From Strix aluco (lineage: Eukaryota > Chordata > Aves > Strigiformes > Strigidae), in the NCBI RefSeq assembly GCF_031877795.1, contig NC_133938.1:17082920-17146919 (forward strand): 64,000 bases of DNA, read 5' to 3'. The position numbers were made by a program, and so were the translations under genes. The notes below the pieces were generated by a model. It was not told the DNA's origin, searched no databases, and saw only the letters and a list, made by a program, of their open reading frames with translations. Shown in pieces: positions 27,301 through 38,175 of the stretch; position 1 is the first letter of the stretch, and the number at the start of each line of letters is the position of its first letter.

Positions 27301-29344
27301 AGAATTAAAAGAAAATGCAATTCAGAGTTATGTCATGCTGAAAGTTGAAAAATGTTTTACACAGGTAAAATTTATATGAATGCACCAAGACCTAAATTTT
27401 CTGATAAAGAAATCCAAGTCAACCTCGGAAGTTTCAACAGAATTTCAACAAGTTCTCTTGTAGTGAATACAGGAGGAGATTCTGCTCCTATTTATCCACC
27501 CTGTAAAGTTACAGACCTTCACGCTCGTTTAGAAAACAAAACAATAGTCTTGTCTTGGACAGCTCCAGGAGGTGACTTTGACAATGGAAAAGGTGAGTCA
27601 GACACTACATTTTTGTGAGATGGGGTTGATATTTTTGTCTGAGAGGACATACCCTGAGGACCAACACTCAACCTGAAAACATAACCAAACAGAAAGACAC
27701 CCTTTTGCATGATACCTGTTTTAGTTGTCCTGTTAAAAAAACAAACAAACAAACAACAAACCAAGGACACCAAGGAATATTATAAACAAATCAAATAAAT
27801 ACATTTATATATAACCACTAGAGACTTTAGCAACAAGTCTTAGTCCATGTCTGTGCATAATTAAAAAAACCCCAACAAACCAGACAACATGGAGAATACA
27901 AAGCTTTAATCTATTTACAAAGATGTAAATGGACTATAGAGATGCAGTAATGTTCTATCCAGAATACTCATTTTAAGGTTGTTGTACAGGAAAAATGAAA
28001 CTTAATTCCAGATGAAATGTACAAACATTTCCTCGCATAAACCAGAGATTATATGTTAAAATATACAATGCTACAGTTATGCTGATTACAGTTTCAGATT
28101 AAAACCTTACATTTATCTAAAATTTTTAATAACCAGCCACACAAGGAAAAAAGAACTCAAATAAAAAAAAAATCTCAACTTCTTTTATCGCTATTTAGCA
28201 ACTATATGTCTAAAAACTTCTATAGCTAAAGTAGTCAGTTATTGCATTACAGTTTAAGATAGTAGGTCCTACACTGGTTTGGAGCTGGGCATATCATGCA
28301 CATCTCTACTATCTAAAGAGGAAAGGGTATAAGAGGAAGAGAAGGGGAAGAGGGGAAAGTCTTGAAAAGCTACAGACTTGAAATAGAAACAGCAGAACCC
28401 CAGAGAATTAATCAAATACATTCATAGCAATGTAACTACCAGTTCTTTGATTACAAATGGGAGAATCATTTTGTGTCTTTCACAGTTTTTGCTATCAAAA
28501 CCTCATGCTGAGAGAGAGAATACAGATCAGCAAGGCCCACCCCTGTTATCTACACATATATTTTAATTGCAATTTCACCTTATGTTTGTATTTTGACAGC
28601 ACAGTTTCTCATTCAGCTACATTTTGCACAGGTCTGCACAAAGGTAAGAGTGTTGGTGAAACAATATTTTTAAGGTGGATTCAATTTCTATTTTTAATTG
28701 AAAAGAAGGAGTTCCCAGACTCAGCAACAATAGACCTTTGAAAGTTTAAAAGCGAACTTGCCAACCCTCCATGCTGAGCAATAGTCAGTAGTAAAAGAGG
28801 AATCACCAGCACATTTTTTTACAAAATGGGTCTTGAAGTCCTACACTGTCACCACAAGCAGGGATATTAAAACATCTATATTAATTTGTTGTTAATGTGT
28901 GTTCTTTTTTCCCTAGCTGATCACTACATAATAAAAAGCAGTGAAAATCTTCTGGACCTAAGAAATCACTTTGATCGTGCCACTTCTGTGAATTGTTCTA
29001 ATCTCATACCTAAGGAGGCTGGTAGAGAAGAATCGTTTAAAATTAAACCAGAAAATTTCATAATAGAAAATGACACCATAATCTACTTTGCTATACGTGC
29101 TGTTGATGATACCAGCTTGATTTCAGAGGTGTCTAATATAGCACAAGCCACATGGTTCATTCCTCCAAAAGCTTCTGTGCCTTTAGATTATGATGGCAGC
29201 AATGATAGTGCTAACAGTCCAGTAATAGTGGCAATAGTAGCTGTGTGTGTAGTAGTAGTCTGTACTATTGTAAGTTCAACTCTGTGTGTTTTACAAAAAC
29301 AAAAGAGAAGACTGGATATTGAAACAATGCAAAAGCATGTGTAA
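12333..29344 (+). CDS. CLCA1: Calcium-activated chloride channel regulator, CLCA1/3/4 type
   Basis: Fourteen coding exons join in frame to 929 residues: 12333-12491, 14271-14411, 14636-14786, 15410-15527, 16262-16433, 18133-18357, 20100-20324, 21455-21632, 23351-23457, 24489-24713, 24876-25143, 26326-26490, 27365-27592, 28917-29344. All introns are GT-AG. CLCA proteins are self-cleaving metalloproteases that modulate the TMEM16A chloride channel in epithelia. Visible features: signal peptide at about 1-21; [13 protein letters not shown] at 156-168 (the HExxH...D zinc site, same numbering as human CLCA1); VWA domain with a full MIDAS (DVSGS at 315-319, T386, D416); many N-glycosylation sequons; C-terminal beta-rich region; and a hydrophobic segment at about 890-913 followed by a 16-residue basic tail. 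Human CLCA1 lacks this membrane segment. The N-terminus ([12 protein letters not shown]) resembles human CLCA1. The symbol follows the avian one-copy view of CLCA1/3/4. Confidence 0.93.
17059..17589 (+). mobile_element. Solo LTR, avian ERVL-like, in CLCA intron 5
   Basis: A 531-bp block begins TGTACTGGGCCTGGCTAGG and ends TTAACCCATAACA, so it has the TG...CA LTR ends. The pattern (GCAGTTGATTTTCTTCAT near the start, AACGTCATGCTCAGCAATAAAAG at a TATA-like promoter, TTATTAAAC as a polyadenylation signal and a pyrimidine-rich tail) is what I recognise from bird ERVL long terminal repeats. No internal retroviral genes flank it, so it is a recombined solo LTR. The flanking 5-base target duplication is not clean (GTGGG against ATGGA), suggesting age. 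The family name is from memory and unverified. Confidence 0.8.
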
Positions 29345-29652
29345 AATGAAATAAATAGAAGGAATTTAATGTAATTTTTGCTACACAAGTTTTAAAGTAG
29401 GGAGAGAGGTATTTGTACATTCAAAGAATAAGTGCACAGATTTTAAACAGATGTATTTGTCTTTTCTGATAGGCTTATAGATGTAGATTTTCAAAAGTGT
29501 GTCTTATATTCAAGTACATGTACACTGATTAAATATTAAAGATGAAAGCACATACTCAGAAATATAGTAAAGTACAACATGTACCGTCATGTGATAAAAA
29601 TATTTAACTCTTCTGTTGCAAGATTTTTCCAATGTAGTGTGTTTTTTTCTTA

Positions 29653-29658
29653 AATAAA
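29653..29658 (+). terminator. Polyadenylation signal of CLCA gene
   Basis: AATAAA lies about 310 bp after the CLCA stop codon. An earlier AATAAA at 29350-29355 begins only six bases after the stop and could produce a very short 3' UTR. Which is used cannot be decided from sequence. Confidence 0.5.
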
Positions 29659-29659
29659 G

Positions 29660-30406
29660 GAGGCAAAGGACTATGATACTTTTCTTATTTTTATTCTTCA
29701 CATAACATCAAGTAAGGCATGGTGGGAAAAAAATTAGAAAAATCTTCAAGTAGTGCAATGACTTCCTGTGTATCATTCACATGTTTTCAGTTAAGCTTAC
29801 TGAGCCAAGAACAAAAATACGTACCTCCAGGCTGTTTATTTTTAAATATTTTTTGAAAAATATGTAACACCAGACTGATTAGTTTTCAAAAAATTATTTA
29901 AAGTATGTATATCTATAGGTGTGTAGAAGAGTTGAGTATACAAATACTTTCAGAATGAGTTGCAGAGCACATGGAAAATTTTCCTAGGTGAGACTAAACA
30001 AAGCTATAAATTTGGAGCTACAACAAACTTTTATAGAACAAGAGGTAATTTAAAAGCTGCTAATGGAGAAGGAGTGTGAGGGATACAGGGTGATCTGTAT
30101 GACTCTTGGGTTGCTGACTGACAAATTAACAACTGGCTCAAACCAGAATGCTTCAGACTTCTTACATGGCCAAGTACTTTTTACCTCTGCCTTCCAAAAA
30201 GAAGGAAAAATATACAATAACAATGAGAAAATGTTAAATTCAGCAGTCAAATTATCATTGACAGTCTAGCATTACCCAGTAAATATACCATGTCTAGCAA
30301 ACATGAGTATTTTCATTTACAAGCTTGATACTATTAATGTAATTTCTGATAGTGGGAATTACACTTCAGAACCAATATACAGTTTTTATAATTAATATAA
30401 CATAAT
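29660..30406. other. Intergenic downstream of CLCA
   Basis: AT-rich sequence between the CLCA 3' end and the CR1 fragment. No coding, RNA or repeat feature was recognised. Confidence 0.5.
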
Positions 30407-31275
30407 ATGCACCCTCACTAAGTTTGCTGATGACACTAAACTGGGTGGTGAGGTGGATGTGAGACGGGAGAGCCATCTCACAGAGAGACCCGGACAGGCT
30501 GGAAGAGTGGGCTAGCAAGAACAGTATGAAGTTTAACAAAGAGAAGTGCAAAGTCCTGCACCTGCAACGACATAACGAAAGAGCCCGGTACAGGCTGGGC
30601 TCTGAGGCTGGGGAGCTGCCTTGCTGAAAGGCACCTGGGGGTCCTGGTGGACAATAAGCCGAACAAGAATCAGCAATGCGCTGCTGCAGCAATAAATGCA
30701 AATCGGATCCTGGGCTGCATCTGCAGGGGCATTGCTAGCAGAGAGAGATGTGGTCATCCCACTCTACTCCGTGCTTGTCAGGCTGCACCTACGCTGTCCA
30801 GTTCTGGTCCCTACAATTCAAAGAAGGTGCAGACAAACTGGAAGAGGTCCGAAAGGAGGGTCATGAAGATGATCAAAGGGCTGGAGAACCTATGAGGAAA
30901 GACTGAAGGAGTTAAGTCTCTTCTCCCTGGACGAGGCTCAGCGGGGACCTCATCACAGTATTCCAGTGCTTAAAGGGTGGCTACAAAGAGGACAGAGGCT
31001 CTCTTCACAAGGAGCCACATGGAGAAGACAAGGGTCAATGGGTACAAGTTGCAGTAGGAGAGGTTTCATCTTGATACAGGAAAGAAATTTTTTACAGTAA
31101 GAACAATCAATCACTGGAACAACCTCCCCAGTGGTAGAGTCACCATCACTGGAGGTTTTCAGGATGGAACTGGACAGGGTGCTAGGTAATCTCATCTAGA
31201 CTCCCTTTTCCACAAAATGTTGGACCAGATGGTCTTTCAAGGTCCCTTCCAGCCAGAGCTGTTCTATGATTCTCT
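30407..31275 (+). mobile_element. CR1 LINE fragment, 3' part
   Basis: About 870 bp of a chicken-repeat-1 retrotransposon in plus orientation. It starts in the reverse transcriptase region with a frame reading FADDTKLGG, the catalytic FxDD motif. It runs through the typical CR1 text (AAGTGCAAAGTCCTGCACCT, then ATGGTCTTTCAAGGTCCCTT) and ends with TTCTATGATTCT, the CR1 3' signature. Frameshifts and stops make it non-functional. Being 5'-truncated is usual for CR1. No clear target-site duplication is expected for this family. Confidence 0.93.
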
Positions 31276-34200
31276 GGTTTTCCTGCATACACCAACAAAT
31301 CTATGCAAATGTTGAATAATCATCCTAAGTTTTCTCCTCTGTCTTCACATTTGAAACACCAAATTTTGCCCTTTGTTCTACTTCATTTTAACAGCACCAA
31401 CTTTTTATTATTTTAATGGAATTTCTCTACCTTTCCTATACTTTCCACAAGTTCAGCTTTTTCTTTGTTGAGGTTTCCCATTTCCTGTGGGTTTCTGTAC
31501 TTTGAATGAATCACCTCTTAATGAACCTTACCATTGGATGTGTTTTCAGATCTGATATTCCTTTTCCCCAAGTGATAATAAATGTCATAATTTCAGTCAT
31601 ATCAAGGCCAGAATAGCTGTCACATTTTAGAGGAGAGACACTCCTTTGGAGAAGAGAGTCACAAATCAAAGCATTACTTGCTGCTATCATTCCCTATAAC
31701 AGTTTTTAGGTCACTGAATGTCTATTTATTCAGAAATATTTCCTTTTATTTGTTTCTGATGTGTCTTCTTATTCCATAAAGTATTTCTGCTGCATACAAA
31801 TTGGTAGGAACTATATCATACAATCAGAATAAATGGGTTGCAGCACTGTTCCCAGAACTATTTCCTAGAGTTACGTAAAAATATGACAGACCTTACGTAG
31901 CCAGTCTCCATGATCCAAGCCATCTCCTCGTTTCTCTGAAGCCACCCAAGCCTGCCTGGCTAGCGAGCAGAGCTGCAGTAGTCTCTCGTGTGGCGACACT
32001 GACATCTAGTGGGCTCCAACAACACCTCCAGTTTTCCCAAATGTTCCAAAAATCTGCTTAGATCAAAGCATCTCTCTGGGACGCTCTGACCTTCATATAA
32101 ATGCATATTTAAAAGTACAATCAAATATGAATAGCTGAAGGTTGAATTTAGTTCTTAAGGCTGGCTGTTACTATAGAGGCATGAAGAAGATTTATATGAA
32201 TTAGGAGCTTCAGTTTACTGAGCTCTGTCTTTAGTAAAAGCTCTGAAGAACTCATTTCAAGTAATGCAGGATTCAGCACTCCCCTGCACACCTCTGCAAA
32301 AGGCAGACACCATTTGCTCTTCCATGCTTCCTGACAAGCAAGTGCAAAACGACAGGGTAAGACTGACTGTTTTCAATGATTATGTTTACACTAACAGTAT
32401 GTATGCTCAAAAGCTATGTGGGCTGGGATCCCCGTCGCTGACACAACTGCCACATGCCAGTTAAGACTAGCTACAGAAGATGCAATAGTTAAAGACAAAA
32501 CCGTATCAGTTTTGTTCCTCAATATGGTCTTCCCAATACTCTTAAAATAATTTCAGCTTCCAGCTTCCTACACAGACCTCATGGCGTTCCACAGAAAAGA
32601 GAAGTTTCATTATTCCTATGCCACCTGTGGAGAAACTGTAGTACCATGCGATAAAGTGACTTTCTCATGGTCATCAGCAGGGAAGTGGTAGAGCTGCAAA
32701 TATACCTCCAGTCATTAAACTATCATCGCACAGTATAAGGAAGAAACCCAAAACTTTATTTTTTATTTCCATAGGGGCCAGTTACAGCCTATAGAATTTT
32801 CCATATAATCTTCCTCCAAGTATAAGATAGACAGCGTCTTCCAAGTTAGACAGCTGGGGTGTGGGACTAAATTATTATCCTGCCTGGGTATCAAACAAAC
32901 CCACTATGGCTCCAGGAAGTATGTTACTGAAAGGACAAAGATCACAAAACCAACACATGATTTACCTAGTCCAGTTCCCTGAAATTTCAGGACTTTTGCC
33001 TACCAAATATTTTGCCAGTTGCTACATGCAGTCCTAGTACAACTCCAGTTTAAGCGTTTAAGGGAAGCACAGCAACAGCTGCTGTAAGGATCAGTGGAAG
33101 AGTGCGCTAATGTGAAAAGGAGCATTAATTCTCACTCAGATAGCTGTAGTTTCCAAGCGGAAGCGTGCTGTTGAAAACAGCTGCTTTCTGGTTCTGTCAA
33201 ATCCAGTCCCCAGATTTTTCATGAAAGCCTAATTGTACACAGGCCAGGCAGCTGGCACTACTGATTTTATAATCTCTGCCTGGTTATTATCAAGCTAAAC
33301 TCACAGTTCCTAAAGTTGGCACAGAAGCTATAGACTCATACACAAACAAATGCCCTTACCTATTTTAGTAAAACAAGCTTTGACTATTAAATAGAGGTAA
33401 AATTTAATAATGTTTATTTAAAATGACACATTCTGCTCCTTTTATTTTCATATGTCTTTTTACTACATTAATAAATGTTAAATCAAATTTACCTTCAGAT
33501 TTTCACACACATCTATTTTGAAAATCTGGTTCCAAGATTGCTGCTATTCTTCAAAGTATTAGCTGGAGTTCTGCAGAGTTGACTGGTAATACGTTGCCAG
33601 AACTCTTCATTTCCCCCTGGTTTGTATTAAAAGATGACAAATAAATAAATATTCATAAAATAGTTGTTTTATGCAAATATATGCTGCAGTTACTTAAACA
33701 TGAGTGGGAAGGGGAATAATGTATATACACAAAGTGACAGAAGATGTGACCTTATAACTCAATGTATTGTAGAACTAAATATGTATGAATTCCAACATAG
33801 GTACTACATTATTGGGATTACACATGCTATCAAAATGTTTGTTTATTTTACTGTGTTTTCACAGTGATATAAACTGACTTATGGACGCATTTTTGGGTTG
33901 TCTTTCTTAAATCTTTGACTCCAAAGCCTTTGGTTCAAATACTACTTTCCCATAAAGTCAGAAAGCAGTACTGGGAGTCAGTTTAGAAGCATTTCAGTTC
34001 CAAGATATTATTCTTTATATAAAAGTATTTTATTTTCTTAATTATACTATAAACCTCTATATTAATATAATTTTGGTTGGTTGATTGATTTGGGGTTTTT
34101 TCGTAAGCGTAATTCTGTAAGGTTATGGTCCAAGACTTGTTAGCATCAAGGAAAGAATACTGGAAGCACTCCCAATGGGTGGACCTTAATGGCAAGGTCA

Positions 34201-36445
34201 ACAAACAAAATAAAAATTTACATTATCTATCAAGCCATTCTGAACCATACTAAACTGTGCTAAACCTACAAAGTGACCTTAAAGAATGCTCAGGATTCCA
34301 CACTCCTTCAATCCTTTTGATTTTCATCAAGCTTTTCAAGAAAAGTCTAATGACAAGAAATAAAAACTTAAAATTTCTTCACAGATAAGCTTGACACAGA
34401 AGCAAAGTTAGTACAGTTAGTAACAGCAACTGTGCTGCAGCATCTAGTTATTCAACCTACAGATCTCAAGCTTCTTGCCCTATTTTACAGTGTATTTGCT
34501 ACAAAACTTTACACCTACATGATCAAGATTTAGGCACCAAATGTAATGATCTAGAGAGAGATAAAGGGCTAGAACTACAGAAATTCTAACAATTGGTCTT
34601 ATCTGCCTCCCACTTCAGGACATCTTAATCAGAAATCCTCAAAGCTCTCACTCAAATTATTACCAAGTAACAGTATTGACGTTCTCTATATAATTTCTAC
34701 TTCTGATCATAGGCAGGGATGGTCCAGGGTCTGTTTATATCCAACAGTCGATTCTGTAAAAGGTTATTTCTTCTTCTTGGACATGTTATAAGCAAGGCTG
34801 AAGATCAGACAGTAGGCAAAGTACGGTGGTCACCATACCTGCTGGTGCACTGGTCACCCACCTTTTTCTTAATCGTCAGAGATGAGAGGACATGGGATGC
34901 TTCAATTCCTTTTTCAGCCTGAGATGTTTCTGTAGATTCTCTTGTGGCTTATACTTCAGTACTATTACAAGTGACTGTCCCTGCTATCTACTCTACACTT
35001 CTGAAGGAATATGCTGTTCCTCCAGCACAGGTGGCAGAAGTAAACATGCTGACTCCTCAGCTGTTTGTAGCTGATTTTATCAGAGTGAGCTAGGGTATCT
35101 CTACACATGGTACATTCTTGGAATATACCTTCAGAGCTCTCTAAGTCAGTACCTAGTTTGTAACTAGGCCCACATACTAGGTATGGCTCTCCTTATTGAG
35201 CCAGATGTATTGGTTTAGCCTGAAACCAAATCCCTGACTATGTTTTTGGCTCTGAATAGCAGCTGTAGAGAGGGACCACATTCACTACTAGAAGCAGGTA
35301 TTGAAGCTTCCAGTAAAGACAGAGCAGACAGCCTGCATGTGGCAATTTCTTAAAATGACAACAGGAATGTCTAAGATTCAGCTGTTAACACCTGAATGCC
35401 TGTTCCTTCTGATGCCAAAAAAATTTCCAGAGTTTGTCCTGAACACTACGTTATAGGCCTACAGGGTGCGGAAAAAGAGAATTTCAAGAAAAGGAGTAAC
35501 TCACTAGTGTTTTAAGAGTAACAGAATACTGTGGAACTCAGAAAGCATGGAGTTCCAGGTTGTGACCCAGTAACTGAATTTATTTTTACACTGTAGGATA
35601 AAGTGGTGAAAAAAAATTATCCAAACTAGGGTTTTATATGAAATACATAAGCATGCAGTAGAACAGATCTTCCTCTTAGATAAGTGTAGCAACCATTAGT
35701 CTGAGGAGTTATTTTCTCTCACTCACATTCTGACTGCTTAAACATTCATGAAAAGGGGAAGGATGTTAAAACTGAGAACTGAAAAAACACATCCAATGCC
35801 CCACATATGCCAAACAGCCCATCTGCTAAAGGTGGAAGTACCGTCTACTTAAGACATTTTCTGAAGAAGTAGTACTGTTCTGTTTAGAGCTCTTTAGGAA
35901 AGCAGCAATTAAAAGTAGGTATTCCAAATCCTACAAGAACACTCTAACCCATGGAGGCTTATAGGATGGAAGTCTTCTTCCTCTTCATCCTTCCAGGTTA
36001 TGCTAGAAAGGAGAGGTATCTAACCATTTTCTGAAGGAAAAAGGGGAGTGTCAAGGCTGACAGTCAATATACCACAGCAACAGCACTTTCCTCTCTGGCA
36101 GGTGAGGCTCAGATGTCATGGGCAGCAACTGGGTGCAAGCTTCAGGGAAGAACTAGCAGTATTTTGTTTCGGGAGGAGCTAGACAGTGTTGGTGGCTGTC
36201 ACTTCCAGCCTGAACATACCACTCTTCCAAGGCATTACTGGGGTACATCTCACCTGAGCTGGTGCTTCTGCTTCAAGGTCAGGCACTGCTGCTCTCAGTT
36301 GTTTGGCATCTCTGTCTTTATATGGAACTCCATCAATGGGAACTGCTGATGCTTAGTGCCAATGAAGGCCATGGAGAGAAATACTTGCATCTGTGTGTCC
36401 AAATTTAAAATCTTTGATGTTGCTGTCTTTTCACATGTCCTATGA
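31276..36445. other. Intergenic desert between CLCA and SH3GLB1
   Basis: Roughly 5.2 kb without any supportable gene. Mammals carry further CLCA copies or remnants in this interval. I looked for the CLCA zinc-site exon and the VWA exons on both strands and found none, consistent with a smaller bird cluster. Open frames up to about 80 codons lack splice or family support. Confidence 0.55.
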
Positions 36446-36716
36446 ATCACAGAATCATCCAGGTTGGAAAGGACCTTGAAGATCATCTAGTCCAACCATT
36501 AACCTAGCACTGACAGTTCCCAACTACACCATATCCCTCAGTGCTGGGTCAACCCACCTCTTGAACACCTCCAGGGACGGGGACTCCACCACCTCCCTGG
36601 GCAGCCCATTCCAACGCCTAACAACCCGTTCTGTAAAGAAATACTTCCTAATATCTAGTCTAAACCTTCCCTGGTGCAACTTGAGGCCATTACCTCTTGT
36701 CCTATCACACTGATAT
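36446..36716 (-). mobile_element. CR1 LINE fragment, 3' end
   Basis: About 270 bp of CR1 in reverse orientation: it begins GAATCACAGAATCATCCAGG, the complement of the CR1 3' terminus, then TTGGAAAGGACCTTGAAGAT, CATCTAGTCCAACC and further typical text to CATTACCTCTTGTCCTATC. It is a short 5'-truncated copy with no coding capacity. Confidence 0.95.
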
Positions 36717-37560
36717 CACAAGAAATTGTAATCAGCTCTTGTATGACAATGTAGTGCTGAGCATTGCAAGAGAGACTCATGAGACCTTTATACATCGGTA
36801 AAACTCATTTTAAGAAATGGAAACAAGCTTGCCATATAGTTTTTATATACAAATACTTACACCCATCTGTGAGACAATAAAAGCTGAAAAAGGTAAAACA
36901 TATTCAAGCAAAGCAAACCCATACACACAATAACTTCCAGGCCCTCTCCTTATCACTGCTAAAGTACAATGGGAACTTTATACAGCCTGGGTTTTGTTTT
37001 GGTTTTAATTCCTGGACTGGCGGGTAAGCAAGATTGCTTTGATTGTTACAGTTACTTCCTTTCTTTGGAATTCACTTCTTGTCATAATGCTGTAGGATTT
37101 CCTCTAACTTTATCAAATTTAGCCAAACATTACTTACTATTTGGATTATGAGGTAAATTACTTAACTGAATGACCAGGATCATTTTCAAGCTGGAAATAT
37201 TAGCTTGTTGCCAATGATGCCACATCGTAAATATTTTCTAATTGCTAGCCCATGTCAAAGATCCTTTCTTTTCCTCTTGAGCATTTGAAAATCATGATGT
37301 TAAAATAATGGAAACTATTGAAATTAGAGACTATTTTCTTCTTTTAACTTCCTTGATTGCTGGCATTAAGTACACTACCATACTCAAGGTATTTCAGATA
37401 CTGCTGCCTTTGTGATGCTTTGGTGCTACTTTAGAGTTGCAACCTAGTACACACCGAAACAAGCTCTTTTAATAAACTGCCTTTTTCTAAACGATTTCTT
37501 AAAAATTCTTTTCCCAGCATTTTCACAGCCTATCCGAAAACTACTTTTCATGAAGACAAC
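36717..37560. other. Region between CR1 and SH3GLB1 CpG island
   Basis: AT-rich. The only item of note is a signal-peptide-like open frame starting at 36969 (MGTLYSLGFVLVLIPGLAG), followed at once by a good splice donor (GCGG|GTAAGC). I could not find a matching downstream exon, so it is not annotated as a gene. Confidence 0.5.
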
Positions 37561-37959
37561 ATTTGGCTTACAAAGTTCTGGCTTCAAGAAACGGGAGCGG
37601 GAAGGGAACTTTTCCTCTCAGAGCCGGGCCCAAGGCTGCCAGCCCCAGCGGGACAGGCCGGGCCACACTTCCCCGGGGTTGCGGACAAACGTGCCCGGGC
37701 GGGCCGTCACTGCCCGCACAAGAGGACTCTGCCCCTTCCCCCCGCCCTGCCAGCTGGTCTTTACGGGAAAGGCCTCGACCGGCGCCGGGGAGTCTCCCTT
37801 CCCCACGGCTGGCGGGCGGGCGGAGACTCCCCCCACTGCCGCCTGCCCTGGAGCGCGCCGACAACGGCGGGGGCTCCCTGAGGCGGGGGCACGTGCCGGG
37901 GCCGCGAGGGGCGGCCGCCTCCCGCGGCGGGACGCCACGCCCCCTCAAGGCGACGCGGG

Positions 37960-38000
37960 CCGGGGCGGGGCGGGGCGGGGCGGGGCCGGGCGGGGCGGCC
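37960..38000 (+). promoter_or_regulatory. Tandem GC boxes / GGGGC repeat
   Basis: Five to six consecutive GGGGC units, followed by CGGGCGGGGC, give overlapping Sp1-type GGGGCGG sites. The four or more G4 runs on one strand also make it a candidate G-quadruplex. It lies about 180-215 bp before the SH3GLB1 start codon. Confidence 0.7.
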
Positions 38001-38145
38001 GTCGCTCCACCGGCCGATCCGGGCTCTGCGGCTGACGCCACGGCAGCGGCCAATCCGCTGCGGCGCCGCGCCGGGCCTGGCACCGCCCCCCGGCGGCTCC
38101 CCACAGGGACGGGCCGGAGCGGCCGCCGCCGCCGCCGCCGCCCGG

Positions 38146-38156
38146 GCTGAGTCAGC
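38146..38156. promoter_or_regulatory. Maf recognition / AP-1 site at SH3GLB1 start
   Basis: GCTGAGTCAGC is an 11-base near-palindrome that contains the TPA-response element TGAGTCA (38148-38154) with the GC extensions favoured by Maf and NRF2-Maf dimers. It ends 20 bp before the ATG, so it lies in the 5' UTR or at the start site. The assignment is by motif only. Confidence 0.6.
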
Positions 38157-38175
38157 GCCCCCTCCCCCGCCGAAG

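Noticed and set aside
30366-30895. Open frames of 62-111 codons on both strands
   Set aside because: They are within the CR1 LINE fragment or antisense to it.
36113-36349. 78-codon plus-strand open frame
   Set aside because: No homology, no splice signals and biased composition; judged random.
31276-36445. Possible extra CLCA copies, as in the mammalian cluster
   Set aside because: No HExxH exon, VWA exon or other CLCA segment could be found on either strand.
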